DNA of 64,000 bases. It comes from DASRFR01 sp035651455. GTDB taxonomy: Bacteria > Acidobacteriota > Terriglobia > Terriglobales > Acidobacteriaceae. The notes under the pieces were generated by a model that saw nothing but the letters and a program-made list of their open reading frames with translations, had not been told where the DNA came from and made no database searches. The stretch covers positions 224,698-288,697 of the forward strand of contig DASRFR010000054.1 in assembly GCA_035651455.1 (NCBI GenBank). Direction: 5' to 3'. This document shows positions 32,685 to 41,443 of this stretch, piece by piece (within the stretch, counting starts at the first letter, position 1; each line of letters begins with the position of its first letter). A program made the position numbers and the translations under genes.

Positions 32685-35489
32685 ATGATCTGCGGGAAGC
32701 TTAAAAACTGGAGCGCGAGACTAAAGAGCGCGGTAGGCTGGTCGGAGCCGGCCCTCCGCGGGCAGAAACCTGCAAACGAATCCCGCCGCCATAGCGTGCT
32801 GGTTAACCGCGGCATTGGAAGCTTCGCCCTCGCTCTGATCATCACGCAAACGATGCCGCGCAGTTGCCCGGTCCCCAAGTTTCCACAGATTGCGTTCTCG
32901 CCCACCAGCCTGGTGTTTCCCGCACAAGTCGTGAACCCGACCGGACCGGCAAGTCAAGCGCAAATGGTGACTTTGACCAATTCTGGAACAGCGGACCTGA
33001 GCACAACCGGGCTCACGGCAAGTGGCGATTTTTCGCAGACCAACGACTGCCCGGCGGACCTTGCTCCCAATGCCAGCTGCAACATTCAGGTGACCTTTTC
33101 AGCCAATGCTGTCGGAGGCATCAACGGAGCTATTACGTTGACCGAATCGTCGTTCGTCAGTCTCACCGGCACGGGATTGTCACCGGTAGGATTTTCGCCG
33201 GCTAACCTCGATTTTGGAACCATTGCCCCAGGTACAACCAGTGCGGCTCAGGCGGTAACCCTGACCAATAATCAGGACACCGCATTGACGATCACCAATA
33301 TTTCCACGAGCGGCAACTACTCGAAGACCGACAACTGCCCTGCTTCGCTCGCCCAGGGGCAAACTTGCACTATCAATGTAACGTTCTCGCCCACAATATC
33401 GGGATCAATCCCCGGAGCTTTGACGGTAGTGACCGATGCCGCGCTCGGTACTCAGCCAGTCGGCCTTAGCGGTGTCGGCGACGGTTCCGTTATACCCAAC
33501 CTGTCTTTCTCTCCGGCCACCCTGCAATTCGGCAATCTGGAAGCAGGAACCACAAGCGCCAGTCAGACTGTCACCCTGACCAATACGAGCGCAAGCGCCA
33601 GCCTGACCGTTAATACTGTTGGCATTTCAAGCGGAAATTACAACGAAACCGACACCTGCGCCGGCCAGATCATTCCCGCGGGCGGCAGTTGCACCATCAA
33701 TGTAAGCTTTAAGCCGACCGCGAATTTGGCTCCAATCTCTTATCCGGCGGCCATCACTGTCAGCGATAGCGACGCTACTAGCCCGCACGTCGTGGGAATA
33801 TCGGGAACGGCGGTTGCCTCGATCAGCGCGTCCGCCGACACTGTCAGTTTCGGCACCGTGTACAACGGCAGCGACAGCACTGCCCAAACCGTTACACTCA
33901 CCAACAATGACTCATCCGCCGAGGATCTCTCGATTGCCATTGGCGGCGGATACCTGCTTTCCAGCAACAACTGCCCGAGCAGTTTATCTCCCGGGGCAAC
34001 CTGCGACCTGGGAATCCAGAAGACATCCGGCGGCTCCGGCGTTGCCAATAGCGCGGTGACACTCACGCCCGGAAGCGGCGGCTTCCTCAGTCCGCATGTG
34101 GTCAGCCTCTCCGCATGCAGCACCAGTGTCCTGATCGCCCCTCAGTCGCTCAATTTTGGCGGAGTAGGAGTAGGCTCGACCAGCGACGCCCAGGTTGCAA
34201 CCCTGATTAACGGCGGATCTGCGCTGAACATTTCCGACATTTCAATCGCCGGCACCGACGCCGCGCAGTTCGCCATTTCCAGGAACACCTGCGGGACAGT
34301 GCTGCCCAGCAACCAGGCTTGTATTCTCGAAACTACTTTCACACCCGCCAGCTCCGGGACAAAGACTGCCTCGCTCAGCATTACCGACGACGCGTCCTGC
34401 AGCCCGCAACAAATTGCGCTTTCCGGTGGCTCATCATCGGGTCCGTTCACTCTTACATTGGCCAGCCAGGGCAATGGTACGGTGACAAGTTCCCCGGCGG
34501 GCATCGATTGCAACCTGGACAGCAGCAACTTGGATTGCACCGCGAGTTTTGCCAGCGGGACCTCCGTCACTCTCACAGCTGCACCCGGCGACGATCAAAA
34601 TCCCTTCGTAGGCTGGTTCGGGGCGTGCACGGGAATTGCCTCATGTGTGCTCGACATGGCGTCTGACAAGCAAGTCACCGCCGTTTTCGGGGCAAAGCCG
34701 TCTCTCAGTGTCAGCTTCCAGGACAACGGTAGCGGTCGTGTCACCAGCACACCGGCGGGTATCGATTGCGGCAGCACATGTGCTGTAAGCGTCGACCCGG
34801 GCACCGTAGTTTCTCTGAGTGCCGCTGCAGCGGCGGGCTCGAGCTTTGGCGGCTGGAGTGGCGCCTGCCAGGGAACGGGCGATTGTTCTGTGACCGTTCT
34901 CAGCAGTCAGTCGGCTGTGGCCTCGTTTACAAAACCTGATTTTTCTTTCGACGCCAGCAGCGCGCTAACGCCGGACACAGTGGCACCCGGGCAGTTCGCC
35001 ACTTCTACCCTTACCATTGGCTCACTGCATGGATTTAGCGACACCGTCACTCTTAGCTGCTCGGTGGATCCCTCGCCCAACCTGGGTCCAGCTTGCTCGT
35101 TGAACCCGAGTTCGACGGCGCCCGCCGCCGACGGCAGCGTCGCATCGACGCTCACCGTCACTACCGTGCCACAAAGCTCCGCCGTCGTACCGCACGGGAT
35201 GGCCTCGCCGGGCATGTGGTATTCGGTTTGGCTTCCCCTGGCGGCCCTGGCGTGGGTGGGAGTCGGAGTTCGCCGCAAATCAGGACGTAACTCTGGCGGC
35301 AAGCTTTCATTAATTCTTCTCTGCGTGCTGCTCCTGGAGGGAGCGATTTCACAAACTGCGTGTGGCGGAGGAAGCCAAACGCACGCGCCCACGGGCGGAA
35401 CTCCCGCAGGTACTTATAACGTCACCGTCACCGCTAAGTCGGGATCACTATCTCCGAAGACAGTGGTCTTACCTTTGACCGTTAACTGA
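32685..35489 (+). CDS. exported choice-of-anchor D protein with split Ig-like C-terminal membrane module
   Basis: 934 residues; the start is fixed by GGAGG 7 nt upstream. After a long, weakly hydrophobic leader (FALALIITQT near 50) come about five ASH/choice-of-anchor D domains, each ending in NCP...C-type signatures (DNCPASLAQGQTCTINVTFSP). Two repeats with GNGTVTSSPAGIDC / GSGRVTSTPAGIDC and GWxGAC follow. The C-terminus has half an Ig-like domain (DTVAPGQFATSTLTIGS, VTLSCSVDPS), a TM helix (about 845-862), the basic loop VRRKSGRNSGGK, a second helix ending in SQTACGGG (Cys893), a spacer, and TPAGTYNVTVTAKSG with a last strand. It is probably anchored to the inner membrane with its body outside. 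The ligand is unknown. Confidence 0.85.
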   Translation: MICGKLKNWSARLKSAVGWSEPALRGQKPANESRRHSVLVNRGIGSFALALIITQTMPRSCPVPKFPQIAFSPTSLVFPAQVVNPTGPASQAQMVTLTNSGTADLSTTGLTASGDFSQTNDCPADLAPNASCNIQVTFSANAVGGINGAITLTESSFVSLTGTGLSPVGFSPANLDFGTIAPGTTSAAQAVTLTNNQDTALTITNISTSGNYSKTDNCPASLAQGQTCTINVTFSPTISGSIPGALTVVTDAALGTQPVGLSGVGDGSVIPNLSFSPATLQFGNLEAGTTSASQTVTLTNTSASASLTVNTVGISSGNYNETDTCAGQIIPAGGSCTINVSFKPTANLAPISYPAAITVSDSDATSPHVVGISGTAVASISASADTVSFGTVYNGSDSTAQTVTLTNNDSSAEDLSIAIGGGYLLSSNNCPSSLSPGATCDLGIQKTSGGSGVANSAVTLTPGSGGFLSPHVVSLSACSTSVLIAPQSLNFGGVGVGSTSDAQVATLINGGSALNISDISIAGTDAAQFAISRNTCGTVLPSNQACILETTFTPASSGTKTASLSITDDASCSPQQIALSGGSSSGPFTLTLASQGNGTVTSSPAGIDCNLDSSNLDCTASFASGTSVTLTAAPGDDQNPFVGWFGACTGIASCVLDMASDKQVTAVFGAKPSLSVSFQDNGSGRVTSTPAGIDCGSTCAVSVDPGTVVSLSAAAAAGSSFGGWSGACQGTGDCSVTVLSSQSAVASFTKPDFSFDASSALTPDTVAPGQFATSTLTIGSLHGFSDTVTLSCSVDPSPNLGPACSLNPSSTAPAADGSVASTLTVTTVPQSSAVVPHGMASPGMWYSVWLPLAALAWVGVGVRRKSGRNSGGKLSLILLCVLLLEGAISQTACGGGSQTHAPTGGTPAGTYNVTVTAKSGSLSPKTVVLPLTVN
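35214..35489 (+). other. C-terminal TM - basic loop - TM - CGGG - Ig-tail module, copy 1
   Basis: This codes for the membrane hairpin and the tail of the anchor-D protein. Helix 1 is WYSVWLPLAALAWVGVGV, the loop RRKSGRNSGGK, helix 2 LSLILLCVLLLEGAISQTA, then CGGG at codon 893 (35361). The tail has 41 residues and finishes in a V-N end strand. The same layout occurs in the proteins ending at 56268 and 59505. Confidence 0.75.
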
Positions 35490-35555
35490 ACGCAGACAAC
35501 GGTGTAGTAGCGAAAGCACGGCTTTCGAGAAAAGCTCGCGTATCCGGGAGGAATA

Positions 35556-36416
35556 ATGAAGCGCTTCGCAACAATCTTCTTGGGCTTAGTTCTGCTCGCA
35601 TTGCCGACGACGGTAATCGCGCAGATCTCGTTCACCTTTACGACAATTGATGTCCCTCGCAGCACCTTGAACCGTCCTCATGGGATCAACGATTCCGGGG
35701 ATATCGTGGGACTTTACCGAGATAAAGGCAACGTTGGCCACGGCTATCTGCTCAGAAAGGGCCACTACACCAGGATCGATGTCGTAGGTGCTTCCTTCAC
35801 CAGCGCGCGTGATATCAATAATTCGGAAGTAATCGTTGGTGGATGGACAGATCAGTCGGGCTTGATTGATCACGGTTTCGTGGACGTCGCTGGAACCATC
35901 ACGTCTTTCGACGTTCCGGGCGCCACTACAACCGACGCGTTCGGCCTGAACGATGGTGGAGACATCGTCGGCGACTACATCGACGCGGAAGGTGTGCAGC
36001 ATGGATTCATTATGTCCGGAACATCCTTGAGGACTGTTGATCTTCCGGATCGGGTCGCTAACACAGTTACTGGCATCAATAATGCTCACGTCGCCGTGGG
36101 TTCAGGTACGGATGCGAATGGCATCGACACCGGTTTTCGCTTCCGCCAGCGCACTCTGGCTCAGCTACATTTTCCTGGCGCTACCAGCACCGACGCCGAT
36201 GGAGTCAACGACAATGGTGTGATCGTTGGCTATTACCTGGATGCCTCCGGAGTAACACACGGATTCATTCGAACCTCAACCACGTGGCAGACGGTCGATT
36301 TCCCCGGTGCTTCATCCACTCTCGCTCTTGGACTCAACAACGCCGACGATATTGTGGGAGAGTACTACGACAGCAATGGCGTCCAGCATGGGTTCCTGGC
36401 GGTCCCGGTCCCATAG
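35556..36416 (+). CDS. secreted HAF-repeat protein
   Basis: 286 residues with a signal peptide (MKRFATIFLGLVLLALPTTVIAQ) and a GGAGG-like ribosome-binding site. The body is six to seven repeats of about 40 residues with the pattern HGFxxxxGxxxxxDxPGAxxTxAxGINxxGxIVGxYxDxxG (seen for example as INDSGDIVGLYRD, LNDGGDIVGDYIDAEG, VNDNGVIVGYYLDASG), known as extracellular HAF repeats and likely to form a propeller. Function is unknown; it may bind something at the cell surface. It lies 66 bp after the anchor-D gene on the same strand. Confidence 0.88.
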   Translation: MKRFATIFLGLVLLALPTTVIAQISFTFTTIDVPRSTLNRPHGINDSGDIVGLYRDKGNVGHGYLLRKGHYTRIDVVGASFTSARDINNSEVIVGGWTDQSGLIDHGFVDVAGTITSFDVPGATTTDAFGLNDGGDIVGDYIDAEGVQHGFIMSGTSLRTVDLPDRVANTVTGINNAHVAVGSGTDANGIDTGFRFRQRTLAQLHFPGATSTDADGVNDNGVIVGYYLDASGVTHGFIRTSTTWQTVDFPGASSTLALGLNNADDIVGEYYDSNGVQHGFLAVPVP

Positions 36417-36508
36417 AGTTGACTCCGCCTACACCGCTACCGTCAACTACGTTCGATGAGGTGCTTTCCCTGCGTAAGGCTTGCTGGACGTCCTTTGTGA
36501 GGTTAATT

Positions 36509-37798
36509 GTGAAACATAGCTTTGTGTGTGCCTGCCTGCTCATCATGAGTTTTGTTCCGTTGTCTGCTCTCCATGCTTCTGCCAGTTCCATCTGGTATGT
36601 GGATGGTGTGAACGGGAATGACACAAACGACTGCAAGTCCCTTGCAACCGCGTGCAAGACGATTAATCACTCCATTCAATTAGCCTCTTCGGGCGATTCC
36701 ATTAGAGTGGCCGCCGCGACCTATTCAGAGAATCTCGTCATAAACATTTCTCTGAGTATCGGCGGCGTTGGCGAGAATACTACGACCATCAAGGGTGGGG
36801 AATCTGATACGGTCGTAGTTGCCGCGGGTGCCCAAATGGCACTTTCGGGGCTCACCATCAGCCATAGCCCGCCCGCCGGTTCGGGTAGGGGGATTTTCAA
36901 TTCTGGCGTGCTTACGGTCACTAACAGCATTATCAGCGGTAACGGCTTATCGGAGACCTGCGAGGTTTGCGCGGAGGAGGACGGCGGTGGCATTTTCAAC
37001 CAGGGCGTGCTAACACTAACCAGAACTACGATAAGCAATAACTTCGTTTCGGCGGGTTGTACGTCGGCTGTCTGCGGTAAGCATGTGACATCTGGGGGCG
37101 GAATTTACAACTTCGGCACCCTGACAATGAGGGGCAGTACCGTTAGTGGAAATTCTTCTGAGGACGACAACACGCACTGCTCCGGGTGTTACGCCTATGG
37201 TGGGGGAATCTCGAATCAAGGCACCCTTACCCTGACGACCAGCACTATCATCGGGAACAGCGCCTCTGGAAACACGAATGAAGGAGGCGGAATCTATAGT
37301 GTTTCGATTAGGCGGACCAGGCTGACTATTGTGAACAGCACCATCACTCAGAATACTTCAACCTTTGGGGGCGGGATCGCTAGCGATCCCGCGACCGTCA
37401 GCAACAGCACAATCGCCGGTAACGATTATGGCAACGTCCTCGGGCCTGTGGTGCTTCAGAACAGCATTCTGGAGGACTCCGGGTTTCGTGATAACTGCAT
37501 AGGAACTGAAGTTTCATCCAATGGTTTCAACATAAGTAGCGACGGTACATGCAATTTCGCTGGCCCGGGCGATTTGAACAACACCGATCCCAAGGTTGGC
37601 ACCTTAGGGAATCACGGGGGACCAACTCAGACTATTCCGTTGATGCCCCGAAGCCCTGCGATCGACGCGGGAAATCCCGCCGGCTGCACCGACAGCACAG
37701 GTCATTTGCTCAAAACTGATCAACGCGGCGCACCGCGCCCAGACAGAGAGGACTCAGGCGGCTGCGACATCGGAGCATACGAACGTCAGAGCGACTGA
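36509..37798 (+). CDS. secreted parallel beta-helix protein with choice-of-anchor Q domain
   Basis: The frame is open from 36284, but GTG 36509 is chosen because GAGG precedes it and a signal peptide follows (KHSFVCACLLIMSFVPLSAL...HAS). The body is a right-handed beta-helix of the pectate-lyase-like type, with coils such as GIFNSGVLTVTNSIISGNGL, GGIFNQGVLTLTRTTISNNF and GGGIYNFGTLTMRGSTVSGN. The C-terminus SPAIDAGNPAGCTDSTG...GGCDIGAYE is the choice-of-anchor Q signature. Such proteins are exported and often bind or act on polysaccharides. No catalytic residues were identified. It starts 92 bp after the HAF-repeat gene, and the two might be co-transcribed. Confidence 0.85.
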   Translation: MKHSFVCACLLIMSFVPLSALHASASSIWYVDGVNGNDTNDCKSLATACKTINHSIQLASSGDSIRVAAATYSENLVINISLSIGGVGENTTTIKGGESDTVVVAAGAQMALSGLTISHSPPAGSGRGIFNSGVLTVTNSIISGNGLSETCEVCAEEDGGGIFNQGVLTLTRTTISNNFVSAGCTSAVCGKHVTSGGGIYNFGTLTMRGSTVSGNSSEDDNTHCSGCYAYGGGISNQGTLTLTTSTIIGNSASGNTNEGGGIYSVSIRRTRLTIVNSTITQNTSTFGGGIASDPATVSNSTIAGNDYGNVLGPVVLQNSILEDSGFRDNCIGTEVSSNGFNISSDGTCNFAGPGDLNNTDPKVGTLGNHGGPTQTIPLMPRSPAIDAGNPAGCTDSTGHLLKTDQRGAPRPDREDSGGCDIGAYERQSD

Positions 37799-37903
37799 CG
37801 TGGATCTTATTCATTTACTGCTGTTCCGGACTTCGGCATTCGCCGGAACCTCTATTTCCCGGTAGACCGACCTTCGACGCCCAAATTACCGCCTGCGCCT
37901 ACC

Positions 37904-40402
37904 TCATCCTCCCACTCGCAGACCCATTCGCTTGAGCAAGTCAGCGTACCGCGGATCGGACCGCAGCTTATCCATGCTCCGCACCGCCTTGATCAGTTGC
38001 AGGCCTTCGGACTTCTGGGTAAACGCTTTCTCCAGCCATTGGAACGTTTGGTCCTTTTCTCCTACGGCTGCATAGTCATAAGCAATAAAGCTGTAATCGA
38101 CATAGCGGCGGGATGCCAACTGCTTCAGCAGCTCGGCCTCGCGCAGCACGGCTGCCCGGTATCCTGACTGCGCGTAAACCCGGCCCACGTCCTCCGCGAT
38201 CGCTAACTGTTCAGGGTCATTATTCAAAGTCGCGCCCTTTTTCCGTTCTGCTATCCAGCCATCGTATTGGCCCATATCGAAGTACGCCGCGGCCAAGTTG
38301 TCATGTGCACTGGCGTAGTTCGGATCCATCTCGATGGTTTTCTTGAATTGATCCACGGCCACATCGTATTGCCGCGCGCCTGCATACGCGGTTGCCAGAT
38401 TTGTGTTGAAGGTCAGGTTCAACGGATCAATTTCCAGCGCCTTCTTAAACTGAGCCAGGGCTTCGTCGTTGCGCGCAAGATAGCTCAAAAACAAGCCATA
38501 CCACTGGTGAGCCGTGCCGTTATTGGGATCCAACTCGATCGCCCGCTGGAATTCCCGCTCCGCGTCGTCCCATTCCCATAAATTCTGGTGGACACCCGCC
38601 AGCACCGCATGCGCTTCGGCCAGGGTATTGTCGATGGCTAATGCTTTTTCCGCCGCCGCTCGCGATTTAGGAGCGGCTTCGGCCGCCGACACTGGGGCAT
38701 AATCCGACACGACGTAGTAGTAATCGGCCAGCCCCAGGTACGCCAGCGCATAATTGGGATCACGCGCAATCGCCCGGTTGAAGTAATCTTGCGCTTTTTC
38801 CAGCGAATCCTTGGTCCGTTTCGCCCAATAAAAGCGCCCTTTCAAGTAGAGGTCGTATGCTTGGGGATCAGTCGTTCCCCCCTTGGCTACCGGCGCCTTC
38901 GTTTCACCAGACAGCCGTTCCCGCAATTTGGATGAGATGGAATTGGTGATGTCCTGCTGCACCGCCAGCACATCGGCGAGTTTGCGGTCGTACTGGTCGC
39001 CCCACAGGTTGTGGTTCGTGCGGGCATCGATCAGTTCGGCGCTGATGATCACCTGGTCCCCACGTTGCACAATCCGTCCCGTCACCACGCCTTCCACTTT
39101 CAAATCTCGCGCGATTACCTGCGGATCGATATCCCGCCCTTTGTAGCGAAACACCGACGAACGCGACATCACCGCAAGATTCGGGATCTGCGAAAGATTG
39201 TTGATCAGGCTTTCCGTGAGTCCGTCGCTTAGATACTCGCTGTTCGGGTCGTTGCTCGCATTGACAAACGGCAGGACAGCCACCGAAGAAATTTCGTGCG
39301 AAGTGGCTCGCCCTCGAAACCACCAGCCGGTCGCCACCAGCGCCGCCAGTATCACCACCGCACCCGCGCCGGCTATCCAATGTTTATTAGCGCTCCCCGA
39401 CGCCGCCGCAGAACCGCTCACTGGGGTCTGGTGACTGGTTGAGCTTCCCGCCGCTGCGATCGGCATGCTTGATGGGGCCGGCGAAGCCCCTGCTCCTGCC
39501 GAACTTGCCTCCGATGCTGCCGCGGCCATTGTTCGGCCGGAACCGCTGTCCCTCTTCAGCCGTTGCAACTCCGCCCGCATGTCGGACGCGTGCTGATAGC
39601 GTAATTCGCGGTCTTTCTCCAGCGCGCGGTTGATGATGCGCTCCAGTTCTGCCGGCAAGTCCGGATTCAATCTCACCGGGGACGCCGGAGCGCGGTTCAG
39701 AATCGCGTCGAAGATCATTGCGGTGCTTTCGCCGCGAAACGGCAAAGTGCCCGCACACATTTCGTAGAGAACCGCGCCAAATGAAAACAAGTCCGAGCGC
39801 GCATCCACTTCTTTCGCGCGCACCTGCTCTGGCGACATGTACGCGACCGTTCCCACCGCCGTGCCCGGACTGGTGAGATGCTCTTCCCCAGTATCCGTTC
39901 GGGTCGCCTCGTGTCCTCCCTTGGTGCCCCCCACCGTAACTTTGGCCAAGCCAAAATCGAGCACTTTGGCATGCCCGCGCTTGGTCACGAAAATATTGGC
40001 CGGCTTGATGTCGCGGTGTACGATCCCTTCCGAATGCGCCGCATCCAGCGCATCTGCAATTTCAATTCCCAGCGACAACACTGTATCCAGCTCCAATGGG
40101 CGCACTCCGATCAAATGCTTGAGCGTTTGCCCATCGAGAAACTCCATCGCGATGAAAGCCCGGCCTTCCTCCTCGCCGATATCGTGGATCGTGCAGATAT
40201 TGGGATGGTTAAGCGCGGATGCCGCCTTCGCCTCGCGTCGAAAGCGCTCCAGCGCCTGCGGGTCTCTGGCTAGATCTTCCGGCAGGAACTTCAGTGCCAC
40301 GAAGCGGTCGAGGCGCGTGTCCTGGGCCTTGTAAACCACGCCCATTCCGCCGCCGCCCAGCTTCTCGATAATGCGGTAGTGAGAGACGGTTCGACCGATC
40401 AT
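37904..40402 (-). CDS. PknB-type Ser/Thr kinase with TM helix, TolB-N/FlgO-like domain and TPRs
   Basis: 832 residues. Kinase at about 9-270: glycine loop LGGGGMGVVYKA, VALKFLPEDLA (ATP Lys), catalytic loop VHRDIKPANIF, DFGLAK, and an APE-like GTVAYMSPEQ; all key residues are present. A Ser/Ala-rich linker leads to a TM helix (WIAGAGAVVILAALVATGWW, about 345-365). Outside is a domain with SVAVLPFVNASNDPNSEYLS and DGLTESLINNLSQI, as in adenylate-cyclase-associated TolB-N/FlgO-like proteins. Eight or so TPRs follow (YALAYLGLADYYYV, GTAHQWYGLFLSYLARND, ASAHDNLAAAYFDMGQYD). It probably senses something by its periplasmic domain and phosphorylates cytoplasmic targets, which are unknown. No clear ribosome-binding site is seen. 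Confidence 0.93.
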   Translation of the reverse strand: MIGRTVSHYRIIEKLGGGGMGVVYKAQDTRLDRFVALKFLPEDLARDPQALERFRREAKAASALNHPNICTIHDIGEEEGRAFIAMEFLDGQTLKHLIGVRPLELDTVLSLGIEIADALDAAHSEGIVHRDIKPANIFVTKRGHAKVLDFGLAKVTVGGTKGGHEATRTDTGEEHLTSPGTAVGTVAYMSPEQVRAKEVDARSDLFSFGAVLYEMCAGTLPFRGESTAMIFDAILNRAPASPVRLNPDLPAELERIINRALEKDRELRYQHASDMRAELQRLKRDSGSGRTMAAAASEASSAGAGASPAPSSMPIAAAGSSTSHQTPVSGSAAASGSANKHWIAGAGAVVILAALVATGWWFRGRATSHEISSVAVLPFVNASNDPNSEYLSDGLTESLINNLSQIPNLAVMSRSSVFRYKGRDIDPQVIARDLKVEGVVTGRIVQRGDQVIISAELIDARTNHNLWGDQYDRKLADVLAVQQDITNSISSKLRERLSGETKAPVAKGGTTDPQAYDLYLKGRFYWAKRTKDSLEKAQDYFNRAIARDPNYALAYLGLADYYYVVSDYAPVSAAEAAPKSRAAAEKALAIDNTLAEAHAVLAGVHQNLWEWDDAEREFQRAIELDPNNGTAHQWYGLFLSYLARNDEALAQFKKALEIDPLNLTFNTNLATAYAGARQYDVAVDQFKKTIEMDPNYASAHDNLAAAYFDMGQYDGWIAERKKGATLNNDPEQLAIAEDVGRVYAQSGYRAAVLREAELLKQLASRRYVDYSFIAYDYAAVGEKDQTFQWLEKAFTQKSEGLQLIKAVRSMDKLRSDPRYADLLKRMGLRVGG

Positions 40403-40619
40403 AGAATCGCGGTATGTTAGGCGGAATACAGGGTCAAGTCAATGAAAGCCTCGTGTTTGAAACGGAGAACGGATCGATCAACATGGGATCCAACACAGCT
40501 TTCGACACGTGCAAGGCCTTGCACCAAGCGGACGTTGATACCATGTACTCGGGCACGAAACGCTTGGATCTCCCAGCTTCAGTTCTTCGGAGCTGGAACG
40601 ACTCGCCGGCGACTCCATC

Positions 40620-41372
40620 ATGAGGAAATTTCGAGGTACGCGTGGTCACCGCTCAGGTCAGCCCCATCGTCACGCTCAACGCTCCCCCCGTGAGTTCGCC
40701 ATCCTCTACGAAGACGATTCCATCGTTGCGGTCGACAAGCCTGCGGGTATGCTGGCAGTTCCGGTCGAAGGCTCCGCAATTCCATCTGCCCTCTCCCTTC
40801 TCTCTGCGGAACTGAAATTGAAGCGCCAACGCGCCTACGTGGTTCATCGAATCGATCGCTACACGTCGGGAATTCTGCTGTTTGCCAAGACCGCATTCGA
40901 CCGCAACCAACTAGTTCGACAGTTTCTCAGCCACACGCCAGTCAGGCAGTATCTGGCCATCGTTCGCGGACACTTGGCGGCAAAACAGGGACAGCTTGTC
41001 CACTATCTTCGGAAAGAAGGCATGTTTCAACGACTGACCCATGAGCGCGATCGTGGAGCAGCCCGCGCCGAACTCGAATACTCCGTCCCACGGCCTCTTC
41101 GAGGCGCGTCCCTGGTTCAGGTCAGGTTGCTCACAGGATTACAGAATCAGATCCGCGTTCAGTTTTCCGCCATCGGCCACCCGGTTATCGGCGACCGGAA
41201 GTATTCTCCCAGGGAGGCCTCAGAGACTCGCATTACTCGCGTCGCGCTACATGCCTCTGATCTGCAGTTGATTCATCCCCGCTCAGGACGGAGCATCTCC
41301 ATACACTCCGATCCTCCATCCGATTTTCAGTCCCTTCTCAAGTCACTGTCACCGCCGGCACGTACGAAATGA
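40620..41372 (+). CDS. RluA-family pseudouridine synthase
   Basis: 250 residues. The catalytic Asp is in VHRIDRYTSGILLFAKT (HRID motif), preceded by ILYEDDSIVAVDKPAGMLAV and followed by LLTGLQNQIRVQFSAIGHPV-IGDRKY, the usual RluA order. It isomerises uridine in rRNA or tRNA; which sites cannot be told. No S4 domain is present. The start at ATG 40620 has no clear ribosome-binding site, and the first 25 residues (basic, Arg/His-rich) may not be translated. Confidence 0.9.
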   Translation: MRKFRGTRGHRSGQPHRHAQRSPREFAILYEDDSIVAVDKPAGMLAVPVEGSAIPSALSLLSAELKLKRQRAYVVHRIDRYTSGILLFAKTAFDRNQLVRQFLSHTPVRQYLAIVRGHLAAKQGQLVHYLRKEGMFQRLTHERDRGAARAELEYSVPRPLRGASLVQVRLLTGLQNQIRVQFSAIGHPVIGDRKYSPREASETRITRVALHASDLQLIHPRSGRSISIHSDPPSDFQSLLKSLSPPARTK

Positions 41373-41443
41373 ATGTTGCAAGAAAACCTCAATCAGGCGG
41401 CTTGGTTGACACCAGCTTCGCGTCATCAGCATTCTAGACACCA

